From the NCBI GenBank assembly GCA_013433145.1, contig CM024172.1:12767553-12831552 (forward strand): a DNA stretch of 64,000 bases, given 5' to 3'. The notes under the pieces were generated by a model. The model saw nothing but the letters and a program-made list of their open reading frames with translations. It was not told the origin of the DNA and did no database searches. A program made the position numbers and the translations under genes. This DNA comes from Ascaris suum. Taxonomy: Eukaryota; Nematoda; Chromadorea; Rhabditida; Ascarididae. Shown here in pieces: positions 22,805 to 35,165 of this stretch (its first letter is position 1; each line of letters opens with the position of its first letter).

Positions 22805-24531
22805 ATGGGGGCTCCATCATGCACTGCGCTTTTTAGTTGCTGCTGCATCATAGTAAACGGCACGTGTGCCACATTAAACAGCCATCTCTCGACGAAATTT
22901 CTTTCTGGCGGTGATCGTCGCTGAAATGTTGTGCATATATGGCGCTAATTCCCCAATACCGCATTTCATACTCGTATTTCAGTTATTCAATACGTATAGA
23001 AAGCTTATTAGCAGAATATGAATTGATAAATTCTCTACATACCAACGCTTCCGCCTCTCCACATACTCATCCTTCGCGATCTCCTCTTGAATATCCTGGT
23101 GGCGCTTGGTACACAATATAGTATGTTGTTACTATTTGTAAAAGAACGAATTCTTACTCATTTTACCTCTTTATGCTTGTAAAAAGTCATCTGTGCAGTA
23201 TAGACTTCTTCCTGCACCACTTCCCAACATATAATTCCAGCCTTCATATGTTAATGACGTCCACCTAATCTTTGCATAAATAAACTGCAAAATTGAAATA
23301 AAGGCCCCAGCAGTAATCCATTTTGTCAAACGAAATAAGATTCTGATTTCTGCCAGTGAATTAACATTCGCAGTAAAGAAGCATTGATGTAGCTTGCTTC
23401 AAAGGCCCCGTCTACCAGATGAGATCCATCGTTCTTACTGACTTCAAAGGTAAAGGAAACAAATGGGCATTTCGGCTTAAAAGACTGTCACGATATGCGC
23501 TCCACCAAATAAACCGCATTCTCACGAAACTTTTTCTTGCCTTCACGAGGCAATTTAATGATCCTATGGCGGGATTTTTTTTTCTTTGGACTGCGCCTAG
23601 CTGAATAACCAAAGCAAAGTTGACATGTAATATTTACGTCATATATAAATATCAATAACTGAAGAATAGCCATCAATGGAAAATGGAGATTATGAGGCTT
23701 CTTTTATTTTAAATTGTCCCTTGTATTTTATCACGTCAAACACTGGGGTTTGTAAGCTGAAGTAGCCAGATGCCTACAAAGGTGCATGCGCAATAAAAGG
23801 TCATCATGGAATGTCTGTTTGTAGAAAGTTGACAAGACTTATTTCCACTATGCGCTTCTCCTTAAAGAAATTCTTATAGTCGACATTACAGTACCTCATA
23901 TTACTTGACATCAATGAGAAATTTCTTACTTATAATTTGAACCTCTTGCAAATATGCTCTAAAAATCAAGAGAGGTTATTAGAATAGTTAATGCTTCGTC
24001 TTACTTGTAAAAGAAAAATTGTGCACTGAAAAGGTGCACCAAAAAACTATGACCGTTGTTGTAAGATATTCAACTTGGGGATTGAAATATAGTACCTTGT
24101 AGAACAAATACACCACAGTTTAAGGGCAGTAAGCAAATGTCAACGATCGGCTGATCATACTCAGAGGATTGACTAATCAGTCCTATTGTGCATGACTTGA
24201 CTGTAAGGTTGGCTTCACGACGATATTCGCAGAAGTGATGTTTTTAAGAAATGAGCATCCCAGAATTGTTTAGCACATGTTTGCTGCTTTCAACAAGACG
24301 TAATCAATGAAAAAACTCTTTTTCAAGCTTATTGTCAATATACTACTTGCAGTGTTATTGCTATTGTTAATGAGAAATGATTCACGATTCCGATTAGAAG
24401 GCAGAATTTTAAGGAAATGCATATCTCTCAATGACCTAATATTTATTACCGGTCCAACTTGATTGCCACTTTTTCTATATTTACTCTAGCTTTATTGTTC
24501 ATTCAGGTGTGATGACTATTGCTCTTAACAA
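22805..24531. other. intergenic stretch after the candidate gene
   Basis: AATAAA-type signals on the plus strand at about 23277 and 23299 could end the upstream gene. Frames of about 60 codons open on both strands at 23412-23612 with no fitting splice partners. Nothing else supported. Confidence 0.35.
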
Positions 24532-25599
24532 GTGAATATGAACCAAATGAAGATACATGATATATTCGCACATTTTTTGAAATCAGATGTTATATTAAAT
24601 ATTAAGCATCGCTTCCTTAAAATACTTGTTCGTTTAGCCCTTTATTACCACCAGATTGGTACCTTATTTAATTCTGCAAGTTTCGATTCACAATATATTT
24701 CTGCGTTCATTAAGAACGTTCATTGTTTGAGCGCAATATTCATCGCAATGCGAGAAGTTCGCAGCGTATTTAGCGGTTAAACTGAATATATGAGTATTCC
24801 ATTTCATGAGAGAAAAGTGAAAATCGCTTGTAGAAAATTAGCACGTTGCATTTATCAGTCGTCGCGCATTTTCTGTGAAGCGATTCATTTCAGAGACTAT
24901 AAACGCGATCACCTCCTGCGCGAAAAAAAAAAGACCATCTGTGAATCTCATACGAACGCTTTAAGTTTGCAGGACGTCCGTTCAATGCTATGTCTATCGA
25001 CTGTAATGGAAGAACAGTATCTATAACGAAAAGCCTTTAGAACGTTACATGGTGCAGTCCCATAATGGGTCACAGATTGTAAGGAGAGTGGAACAAGCCA
25101 CTTAGTGACGTTGAGAAATCACCCGTTTGCTGTTTGGAGAAATTGCATTCATCGGAAATATAAGTCCTGCACTTCAGTGTGGCCACTTATGTGAGTCAAA
25201 TTGATTGTATCGTAGAAAATAGCTTGTTTAAAACTCATAGTAATCCGATAGAATTTTGCTACAGAGTAATTCAGCGGAACCTCGCAGATGTTCCACTGGG
25301 ACAAATAACTCCTTAAAAGTCATCATAAATTCACCTATGATAAAGTGACGCTTTATTGTGATAAAAAGAGAAGGAAACTGAAGAAATTTTATCCTTCATT
25401 TGCCTCCTATCACAGTGGACACATTCTCGGATTATCACCATACGCAGAGCTTGCATTTGGTGCAAATTGTATGAAATGCTCTGTTACCGAAATAATGAAG
25501 TGGAGAAAACGTTGTTCTTTACCGGGAACGATCTCGATGATTTGCAAAATGAATTCAACCCCTCATTTGGCTGCAGTCAGTATGTACTGCTCGGGTTGA
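24532..25599 (+). pseudogene. broken open frame, perhaps a decayed element
   Basis: Three stretches of 82, 78 and 84 codons (24532-24780, 24790-25026, 25345-25599) lie in the same reading frame, the first two separated by a single stop. They are basic (for example HERKVKIACRKLARCI) and contain several CxxC-like pairs, but no transposase or reverse transcriptase motif is recognised. Chance is a real alternative. Confidence 0.2.
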
Positions 25600-27090
25600 C
25601 TCCGCATTGATTCCTAAAGAAGTTCGGCATCCAACATATTTGCTGCGTAATGCGCCGCTAGGAACGCTTCTCGTCCTGAAATATTGCCGACGAGCTTCAA
25701 CACCGAACGAACCAGTCAACCAAAAAAGGAGCATACTATGCACCGCAGAAGCTGGCAAGGTTGTATTGTAATTGAGTCTCTCACTCGACTGGGCGGCACT
25801 TCATTAGCGAGAATATTGCAGCTAGCAGAGGAAGCCTGCAATGATCGATAAGCAGAAATAAAAGAGTGGACGGTACGCTTGTTGCAAGGTAGACAAGCGA
25901 TGCAAATATTACCGTATCTATTCAGGGATGGGAGCTGGCTGGCTCTAACGCGACCTGATGACAAACTAATTGGCGTGTTGTTAAATAAGGCCTTACTTTT
26001 GACAAATGTAATGATCTGAAATTTCGCTAGTGCGTTCGGTAAGCGATGCTGCAAATGTACTTCAGCCTGCAATACCGATGTATTCAAAAAAGTGGCCAAG
26101 AAGGATGTGACTGATTTCAATAGTTGAGAAAGGGTCTGCTCTGTAAAGAATGGTCTGTTGTTAGTAAAGTGGTAGCCGTTTTTGCACAATCGAGATCAAA
26201 TACTCGATAGAATTGTGAGCTTTACGAGTGTAAATAAAGATTAACAGATTTCAAGCGGACAGATTGCGGTACATATTTCACCTGCCTCATTGGCAAAAGT
26301 TCTTGACAATTGTATAGAATGATTTTGTGATGCATCAACTTCCAAATGCGGATTATTTTCAGTGCATATTTCATGTAACCAAAAAAAGGCAGTTGTGGCA
26401 CAGTATTATACTGGTCAGCACGTAGTAGAGGATTGATTGGGCGTTTTCCATAAAATACAAAAAAGTAACGAAACACGTCGGAAGAGCTGGCATGAAATGC
26501 GCTTTTGTATCCTATTCAATCAATCGAGCAGTCACAAACCTCGTATTTCCACTTAACGGGTTTTTAAACGCATATCTCTATGTCCCCTCTATTATATTGC
26601 TTAATCGAACGTTTCGGATTCCTTATTAGCTTATATTTTAGCCATTTTCAGTGTTCTAGCACCGCAGATAAAATAAATGAAGCTTTGTTTTATCACATTT
26701 TTTAAAATTTAAGTCTATCTTGGATCCTGTATCGCCGAATTCGTCGTAAAGCGCTTGATCAAAAAAAAAAAAAGATATAATGATATAACCTCCCTTAACG
26801 CATGCACCGCTCACCTTAAACTACAATTACGTACTTGCTCAAGTTTATTTGTTTCCTCATGTGTTTCCTGCGTACCTGGTCGAATGGCCTGAAGCATTCG
26901 AGCGTTACTCGATTTTTCACACATTCGGTCCTTCCCACGAACCCGCTTCGATGTTTACCGGTTCTAGTGAATGAGCATAAGGAAGAACCACTTTCATACT
27001 TTCATATTCAATAATTTAACTTTTGTTTAGTCTTCTTGTTCATATGTGGAAAAATTGAAGGAAGTTGTTGAAAGTCCCTAACGATGATCG

Positions 27091-27291
27091 ATGGTGGATG
27101 ATGTAGCATCCTTGGAAGCATTTTATGGCGTGCCGCTGTTACCAGTTGGACTGGTCATTAGAGATGTCGAAGAGGGAAATGCGCCGACTGCACATCACGC
27201 AGCTACTTATTGGCCTTATTGGCGGTCGGCCAGCGGTGCGATGCTGACTGATGCGGCACGGCAGATGTTACGTGCGGGCGAGAAGCCGTGA
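27091..27291 (+). CDS. candidate first exon, unrecognised
   Basis: An in-frame TGA at 27085 precedes ATG 27091. It reads MVDDVASLEAFYGVPLLPVG, then LVIRDVEEGNAPTAHHAATY and WPYWRSASGAMLTDAARQML, closing at TGA 27289. Base composition is markedly richer in GC than the neighbours and codons look used. It may stop there, or splice at CC|GTGAAC (phase 2), which would fit the exon at 63361. A GA-rich stretch follows to 27410. Confidence 0.4.
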   Translation: MVDDVASLEAFYGVPLLPVGLVIRDVEEGNAPTAHHAATYWPYWRSASGAMLTDAARQMLRAGEKP

Positions 27292-27979
27292 ACGTATCAA
27301 CCCACTGCGCTAGTTCGCCCACTTTGACCACATGAAGATTGCTTTGAGAGAGGACGAGGGAGGGGTGGAGGGTGAGAGAGCGAGGGGTGAGATTGATGGG
27401 GGACAAGGAAAGTAAGGCAATTTGAAATAAGGAGAGTCATTTAAAACGGAAACTTATTTTGAGAAGTGACTTCAGATACCGCAGTTGCTAATAGCAGCTT
27501 TTATTCGAAAGATGTAGTGAAGCGAGTATTCATTTGCAATGTTTTCATTGGATCAAGTCATTTGTCTGTCTACCATACTGTCCGATAGTTTCATTTCATG
27601 GAACCATTGAAGCTGTAGCTCCGAAAATAGATGACTATAATCCACTTCGGTGAATGACAGGCATAATAATTATCGAATTTTTGGAACCATCTTCGTTGTC
27701 GATATTTAAATGTACGCCAGGTTTTTGAGCATGTCATCGGCAATCAGGCCGCATTTTAAGATCGTCGTGTCTGAGAAGCGAATCTCTCGTTGACGATTTG
27801 CAATTGCTCTCAGATCCTTTAAGATATCAGCGCGTTGCTAATCCTTTATTAGCATTACATGTGAGGGTTTAATTTTATAAGCATATGTTGTAGCACCTGC
27901 CTGACAAACTCCACTTATTTCAATCTCACCTTACAGGTTTTAAACGTTTTTTGCACCATACAACGTTTAAATTGTACAA

Positions 27980-28426
27980 GTGCAATATAGGGCACGCGCT
28001 ATAATTTCATGCCCAAAGGGCATGTGCATACAAAGTAGCCAAAACGGTACTTTGCCAAACGCGGATCCTCAAAAACTTCGACGACTAAAGAAACTCGCCA
28101 AGGAAAAGACCATTTGCTGTTTGATATGCAAAATATCTGGGAGCATTTCCCGACATCTCGTTTTCTTCGATTCCTTCCGCCTGCTTTGGGTCTGCGAACG
28201 CTGTAACAACACTCTATCTTTGGTGTTTTCCGTCATCAGCAATCAGAATCACACTTCGGTCGTCACTATGTGTGTGATTTTTAAAGTGTTCCTCTTAATG
28301 TGGTTATTGATTAAATATTGTATGAACCCGCCGCAGTCATTGTCGCCGCATAGTTGGCACCACTCAAGGTGGAAGGATGAAGAACGGGTAGAAAGATTTG
28401 ATTCTGATGGGAAAACATCAAAATAA
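27980..28426 (+). CDS. 148-codon frame with paired CxxC motifs
   Basis: ATG 27980 to TAA. Residues 28-45 are basic (NADPQKLRRLKKLAKEKT), followed by CCLIC, a His (SRHLVFF), and CERC about 25 residues later. A C-x2-C plus C-x2-C pair suggests a small zinc-binding module. The C-terminal end is hydrophobic and then polar (WHHSRWKDEERVERF). AATAAA overlaps the stop codon. GTGTTT after NNTLSL could be a donor, so this may be an exon plus read-through. No family assigned. Confidence 0.33.
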   Translation: MQYRARAIISCPKGMCIQSSQNGTLPNADPQKLRRLKKLAKEKTICCLICKISGSISRHLVFFDSFRLLWVCERCNNTLSLVFSVISNQNHTSVVTMCVIFKVFLLMWLLIKYCMNPPQSLSPHSWHHSRWKDEERVERFDSDGKTSK

Positions 28427-30151
28427 AAGAAGGTAGTAGTGAGACGTACGCGGTATTTTATTTTCTGAGACATTCTGCTGGAAGCTATAGTATTTTATGA
28501 GGAGAAAACTGAATTTATTTAACATTGAAAAGGGTGCATACGTTCAGCAATAAAGCTGCGTCGAAACATAAGCGGAAAACTCAATAAGTGCATCATGCTT
28601 ATTAAGAGTACTGAAAGAGTACTTTAATGTACTTTGATGCATTATATAAGAGAAAAGGTACCGAAAGATTCATACTTCCTTTCTGGGATATACACAAATT
28701 TTTTTCGTCCCCTGCTGCTGAGAGGAAAAGGCGTATGTCTCTCTCTCTGCGTATGCCAGTGATTGATCAATAGCTGTGAATAAGCCAAGCTAAAGCTATT
28801 AGTGTAGGGAACCTCTTAGAAAATTTTAATTGTCCCTCTTACCAGTAGAGTTAGCAACCAAAAAAAAAAAATTGCGTCGTTAAACGCCAATGAAAAAATG
28901 TAACGGAAATTTTATGCTCACCAAATTTTAGTGGCAACCATGAGGTTTCCTAAAATTCGATAACCTAGAGCATTCGATGCTCGTTGATTACTGCTTAAAC
29001 TAGTTGACTATCGGCAGCCATGCGGTTGAAGTAGTTTCTGTGATCATTGTCCGTTGAACATGGATTGCAAAGATTTTCACGAGCAGTCGACTAGCACTAG
29101 TTGTTATTATTGTTATCCATAAAAGTAAACATCTCAGAAGTGTTGAACTCAGACATCAAAATGCACGTACGCTACACTTCACCAAAGTTATCAACTAATA
29201 GAGCTGAGTATTATTGCACTTATTGCATACTTTGGCAATACACTTTATGTGAACTATTTTCTTTATTGTTTTTGATCAGTGATACTTATAAGCATATCGA
29301 CTTATTATAAAGTAGTTTCATGTAACCCTATATTAGTAGGTAATGAGCTAAAATTATGGAAATTTCAACAAATCAATGCAATTCGATATAACAGCCACTA
29401 TAATATATAACCAGTTACAAGTTTATTATCTCTTATTATCATGAATGTGGAGAAGTTATATAAGAAAACTGTTGCCAATGTGCAGCAGAGATTTTGCAAC
29501 AAGGCTAGACAACCGGAAGAGGTGATTGCCGAATGTATTGTCGTTTGATCTTTCAATGACTGAAACGATTCGATTAAACAAGATAACGCCAATTGGAATT
29601 TTTGCTCTATTTTACAGTCAAATTTTTCAGAAAAGGCTATGTTAATTTCTATTTTTTGAAAAATCAATTACCACCGATGTGCTTAATATGTAAATGACGC
29701 TATAGAAGTTTTTCTGCACAAATAAAGGCGCACCTTGTTTTCCAAAAGTGTGTTAAATCCATGTTATCTACTCAGTTATTACTCTGGAAAATTTATATCT
29801 AGAGACCAGTTTTATCGGTTTACTTCAAAAGAAATTTGGCCGAATTTACTTCGGAATTAAGGCGTTATACTGCCATCGGTAAAATAACTAATAGTAATAA
29901 AGAGAATTCCAACCGATAAATGCATCGAAAGAGCAAGTTTTCTCAAAATCCCCAAGGGGTCATGAAGAAACTGACAAAAATTTGCTCGACTTCAGAGCAC
30001 TCTAGAACAAAACATGTTGCGTACACTCCTTCTTCTATAAAAAAGGTATCAATAAAACTGTATATGCAAAAGAAGAGATATTATTTGCACAAAAGCTAGT
30101 TGTAATTCGAGGGTAAACGATTCGGTTAAAGGATTCCTCGAAACGTTTTGT
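28427..30151. other. gene-poor stretch
   Basis: AT-rich. Short frames only; no phase-matched splice pairs noted. Confidence 0.3.
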
Positions 30152-30292
30152 TTGAAAACATTTTTGAAGCTCAATTGGGAACAACCGCATTTCTGCTTCA
30201 GACGAAATCACCGCACCCTAATTCTTCTTAGTAGACCCACTGAACGAAGTCGGGACAACTCCACACGAGCACAAGCACAGGCAGGCACAAAT

Positions 30293-30338
30293 ATGCATGT
30301 CGACGGAAGCGGTGACTTTATGAATCCATCTTCTTACG
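30293..30338 (+). CDS. candidate short first exon
   Basis: ATG 30293 reads MHVDGSGDFMNPSSY and ends in phase 1 at G|GTTGAA. The frame is open further upstream to 30152 (including SRPTERSRDNSTRAQAQAG). It resembles the low-complexity start of a transcription factor. The phase equals that of the ATG 33889 frame, as expected for alternative first exons; unproven. Confidence 0.25.
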
Positions 30339-33300
30339 GTTGAAGAAAAGTTATGTGTTTTATGGTAGTTTAGTTCAGTTTTCAAAGAGAAAGCTATATT
30401 GATGAAGGTAACCGTAATTTCTCCCCCAACCTCCTTCCCTCAAAAAACCTTTCCCAATTTGTTCTTCTAATGCTAAGATACAAAAGTCTAAATGCGATCT
30501 AAAATTCGCATATCCGTCACCAACGATTTGAACACGCGATTGGATTTTCGAGAAAATCTTTCATTGGGCACAGTACCTTTCACGTCCATGAAGGACTAGT
30601 TTAGCGGTGGAATTCGATGAAGTACATAAGATGCATGCTTTCAGATGCATTTCTTCATCCAATTATCTTTTATGCGGATAAGACTGAAAGCTATTCGATT
30701 AGAATTTGACAACGAAATGCAGATAAAACTCACTTAGATAATAAAAAGTTGTTTTTAATGATGACCGCCCACTTTCGTAGTAAATAGGTATGAAGCTCTG
30801 CAGATGCATTTGCATAGCTTATGTGCACAGATAACACATGTTCCATTGGTTGTGAAGACTGGACATATTCGATAAATAACTCCTCATGACGATATCATTG
30901 GCGAATGTAGTGAACAGAGTTATTATTTGTGGTCTAAAAAATCGCGGAGTCACAGCGACTGTAAAGTCCTGAATTGCTGGCATATCGGATTTTGCAAATT
31001 CTAATGGAAAACCGTATTTCCGCGTATAAAATCGTGTAGCGGTGAAGTTTGGGTCAGGAGAGTTGCATTGAGCTATAGCTTGACAACTCCGTGAACGAAA
31101 TGCGCCCGTGGCTCTGAGTAGAATTTTAATATAATATGGGGTCTCCCGTTAGAAACGGAGTTTCCAAAGTTGAGCAATCCCTATGTTCTCTCTCTCCCCC
31201 TCTCCCCCCTCCTCCCCACAGTTCCGAGGTTCTTGCTCCACACACTCCGTTTCGGAGCGTCCAGCACCTGTTCGCTTCAAATAATATTTGCTTTAGTGCT
31301 GCAACCGAATGCCCGCCTGAGTTCAAATATTTTTCTGTCATACTATGCCGCCAATTTTTTGCACACATCTCACGACGGTTTTCTTAAGTTTGATGCGGTG
31401 CTTTGCAGACATTTTATGCTTTTTTGATATCGTTGTTGATACGCTTGCGTACATTCTCCTACTTCCGTTACAGTTTAAAAAGTGTTCTGGTGACGAGTTT
31501 CGACTTGACAGACTTTCGCAGCCAACTTTTTTCAACTGGGCATCCAGCCGGCAGAAGTTGCCAAGTTATGACAGCCAAATTCAAAAAATTCTGGCGATCG
31601 AATGTTAAGTCGAGAGAAATCGGGTTCTGTGGCTCGAATGGATGGAATTAATGGTGGAATTTCCCTTGCTCATGACGTAGAAATTCAGAGCGATAGTTGT
31701 AGGCGATAATTTCGGAGGGATGCAATGCGGATACATTGAGTCGTGAAGATGCATGACGCAGTACACAGGATTGCAACTAAACTGAGGTATTACGTTTAAG
31801 GCGGTGGGGAGTATTATTTGGAGAACTATGGGTTGCTTAGTGGATTGTACGGCTAACTCTGAAGTGATAAACTATAGGCTGTTGAGATAAGTATGCATGC
31901 ATGAATAGTACGGTGTGAAGAGATGAAGTAGGAAGTATTTGACGATGGGTAGAGCGATGGAGAGTTGAAAGATAAAGAGTTCGTTATGGGGATAAATATA
32001 AGGCGGTGAACAATGCGCCACAGGGATCTTTATTTAAATCGTTGTTCAAAACTATACGCAATAAATATTTTCCTGTTACGGTTTTAGTCCATTGCTTTGT
32101 GAGAAGAAGGGAGGAGAAACGCTTCTGTTGTTCATTAAGCCGCCAGGATGAGTTGAGCAGTTAGGATCAAGTTGAGTACGAGATCAGCATTGAAGATATT
32201 TTCGTGTCATAAAGTTGATGAATTTGTTATCTTTATTCGTCAATGATATTTGAAGAATGGGGAATACTTACGAAGCAGTATTTTCGTTTTGCCGTTTTAT
32301 GGTAAAAGATCCCTGACTATAATGCTTCCTGTTTCTAAAAAATTTCTGCGATATTGGCGTTGCGATTTCATAATCTTATATAAATTCCTTTATAATTGCA
32401 TACTTTCTAGGATCTCGTTAACATTTTCACAATTAATGCTATATATTCGTTCATGTTTTCATCTTTTTCAAATCACCAGAAATTCACTACCCCCTAAACT
32501 TTGCATGAATTTAAACAGTAATGCGCATTCATCGTCTCCACTGTTTTCAAGACCGCTCCATAGACATATATATATGCTGCGAGGAATGAATTGCGGTCTT
32601 TGTTATATTTGTAAGTTGCGCAGAAATTATTTACGCTGATTTGTTTCAGTTATTTCAATATTTCTTTGAATCAGTTTTAACTTTTATCTCTCTAATAATT
32701 TCACACCAACCGTACACTGCATGACACCACTAAGTACTTCCTTTCAATCCCCTTTCTTCGAAACAGTTGTCATCGTTTGAAGTACTCAAGAGTTTTGCCG
32801 AAATACTCCCTCTAAGAATTTAATTAACGATTAGCAAGAAATTCTCTCACCAATTTTGAGATAACTAACTTTACCTTTTACAGTTTTTTAAATGAACTAT
32901 TTGTTGATGAATTCGATATCTCCCATCCCTCTCCCTTTTTGAACTTTAAGCTTTGAAAATTTCATCCTACTAAATTTTCACTCAAAATTCACTAAATATG
33001 GTACCGTTGGGTTGTCAAAAATAGCATTTTTATCAAACGTGATAAATTTCATAGTACTGCCTAATATAGCATTTTTATAAACGTTTCTATACCTCATAAT
33101 TTTGAATATTTCCTTATTGGTTTACAACGGAGGTGAACGACGAACAAGCGAAAATCGTTATTTTGTTTCTAATTTGGAAACCACTAGCAATTAAATCGAA
33201 AAAAGTTACAGTCATGTGTTTTTGATTGTTCTAGTTTTATTGATTGTGATGCTTGATGCGATCATGGATGCTAAGACTATCACAGGAAGAAGATTCAGTA

Positions 33301-33783
33301 TGGATAACAACATTAATAGTAGTAATGATACCAATAGTAATACTTAAAACTGCTATTAGTAAGGCTGGTACTAATGGTATTACTATGGTACTAGCTGTAT
33401 TAGAATTTTATGCTATGGATAGGTAATATTTTGAAAAAAATCTCCCCGATCGGATTGAAGTTGGAAGTTCCCCAATTTACCCTCCCCAGCTTTTCCGTTG
33501 AATTCGTTATCCTGACAAGTCATCGTGAACCAATTCTATCGCGGTCAAAGAACTCTCTCCCTGCGTCAAACCGAATCGTAACATAGAAGAATGATTATTA
33601 GCTGGTCTACATAAACTAACCTCAAAGGATCTGCATTTGCTGTGGGATACGATCGCTGATAGACGTGGAGGGAAGGGGGCCAAAGGCATATGAGAGTGCG
33701 TCGGTTTAAGGCTGTGCCCTATTGCGTCTTAGCGAGGTGAGAGAGCGTAGCGTCAGCATCATTGGTCTGTGCGTTATTTTCAG
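30339..33783. other. gene-poor stretch, possible intron
   Basis: Holds overlapping frames on both strands at 31126-31651 around a C/T-rich block, and a 129-codon plus frame at 32250-32639 without motifs. Near 33300-33400 is a stretch of AAT/AGT-type triplets that is partly self-complementary. Nothing assigned. Confidence 0.3.
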
Positions 33784-34054
33784 CACGCATAAGTCGATGG
33801 TTTGAGCAGTTGAGACGATTGACGAAAGGGTCGTCGGAATTGAGGTGCACACCACGATCTGGCAAGACGCCCAAACAACGCTCAATTCATGGTGCCGCCA
33901 TTGGCACTACGCCAACAACCACCACCAACTCTGCATCCGCCCACCCTGAAGAGTGCAGCACACAACGTGCAACGGCAAACGGTGACCTTCATCGACTGCA
34001 ACCTGATGGCGGAAAGCAACTTCGTGTACCGCCCACTCGCATTTGCGAACTACG
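33784..34054 (+). CDS. candidate exon, two open frames
   Basis: Good acceptor TTATTTTCAG (also the form of a nematode trans-splice site) and good donor ACG|GTATGT. From ATG 33889 one frame reads MVPPLALRQQPPPTLHPPTL, then KSAAHNVQRQTVTFIDCNLM and AESNFVYRPLAFANYG, with GC-rich third positions; it leaves phase 1. A second frame, entering in phase 1, is open over the whole exon (starting RISRWFEQLRRLTKGSSELR) and leaves phase 2, matching 63361. The first frame looks more like protein. The exon itself is likely real; its frame is not settled. Confidence 0.45.
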
Positions 34055-35087
34055 GTATGTGCTTATTGCGTGATACGCTATTTTAGCACGGTCGTGTCGT
34101 CTGGCAAACACGGAAATTGATCCATACTAGCATTCACACAGATGTTTTTTAGGAGGGCACTCAAGTTGGACAATTGTATTTTAGAATCCCTTGACGAAGT
34201 GGCTTAAAGTAAAATTACACTCGTATATTTCCTTGTCCAGTCAGAATTTCTAAGAGAGGGGAGGGAGGGGGTAAAAGGCAAAGGTTGTCTTAGCAGGTGG
34301 TTCTGTCTGATGCGTTCTGTGAATATGTTTTAAGCTATACGCAAATAGCGCTTACAACTTATGTCAAGATCAGGTAGATGCCACTAAAAGTTTCCAAATT
34401 CAGAGGGCACCTAATGAATTGAAACGATGGCGAAAAAGTCAGTCGCAACAAATGCCTCCCAAATTAGACGTACCGCATTTTTTTGTTTTAAACAGTGACC
34501 GTATGTATGAGTTCACATCGTGATGCTCATTGTGCAGCAATCAACAGATAGATGAAACTCTAAATACATTCAGGATGATATAAAAGCGAAATCTACTATC
34601 TTTTATAGTCGAAAACTTTGGCTGTGAAACTTTACAAACTAAGACACGAAAGTAGCTAAATAAAGAAGGGAATAATTTATGTTAATATTAATACATTTGG
34701 AGTGTTCAGAAAATACTTCGTGAAAGAAAGCCCTTTTTTAGAATTTTCAAAAACCATCACCCGATGCTTATATGTTCATTCTTTCTTCCAATAGAAACAT
34801 CAAAGCGTTATGGGCTTAAAGCAAATGTAAGGCTTATCAAGGAAATGGGTTGTTATTTTAACTTCCGTCTTTGTTATTCATAACATTTGCTATTTGCTCC
34901 AAGAAATATAGAGAAAGTAGCATTAATTTTGTGAAGCGAAAGGCTGTTGAAGGCGTAACTGTCAACATGAACGATGGCTGCGTTAAACATTGATAAAATG
35001 ATAATACGCAGTCATAGTAACCATTAGCACAAGGGCTTTTTTTATTAGGAAGTACCTAAGGGCATTTTTTGTTGCGACTTTATTCCC

Positions 35088-35090
<3 letters not shown>

Positions 35091-35158
<68 letters not shown>
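35091..35158. repeat. (TA)n microsatellite
   Basis: About 68 bases of uninterrupted TA, followed by imperfect TTTATA units. Confidence 0.95.

Positions 35159-35165
<7 letters not shown>

Noticed and set aside
23412..23612. Frames of about 60 codons on both strands with a GTAAAG donor-like site
   Set aside because: Protein-like on either strand but no partner exons in phase and no motif; too little to call.
25716..26189. 157-codon minus-strand frame, the longest in the window
   Set aside because: No motif, no splice partners, and a single frame of this length is not improbable in 64 kb of such DNA.
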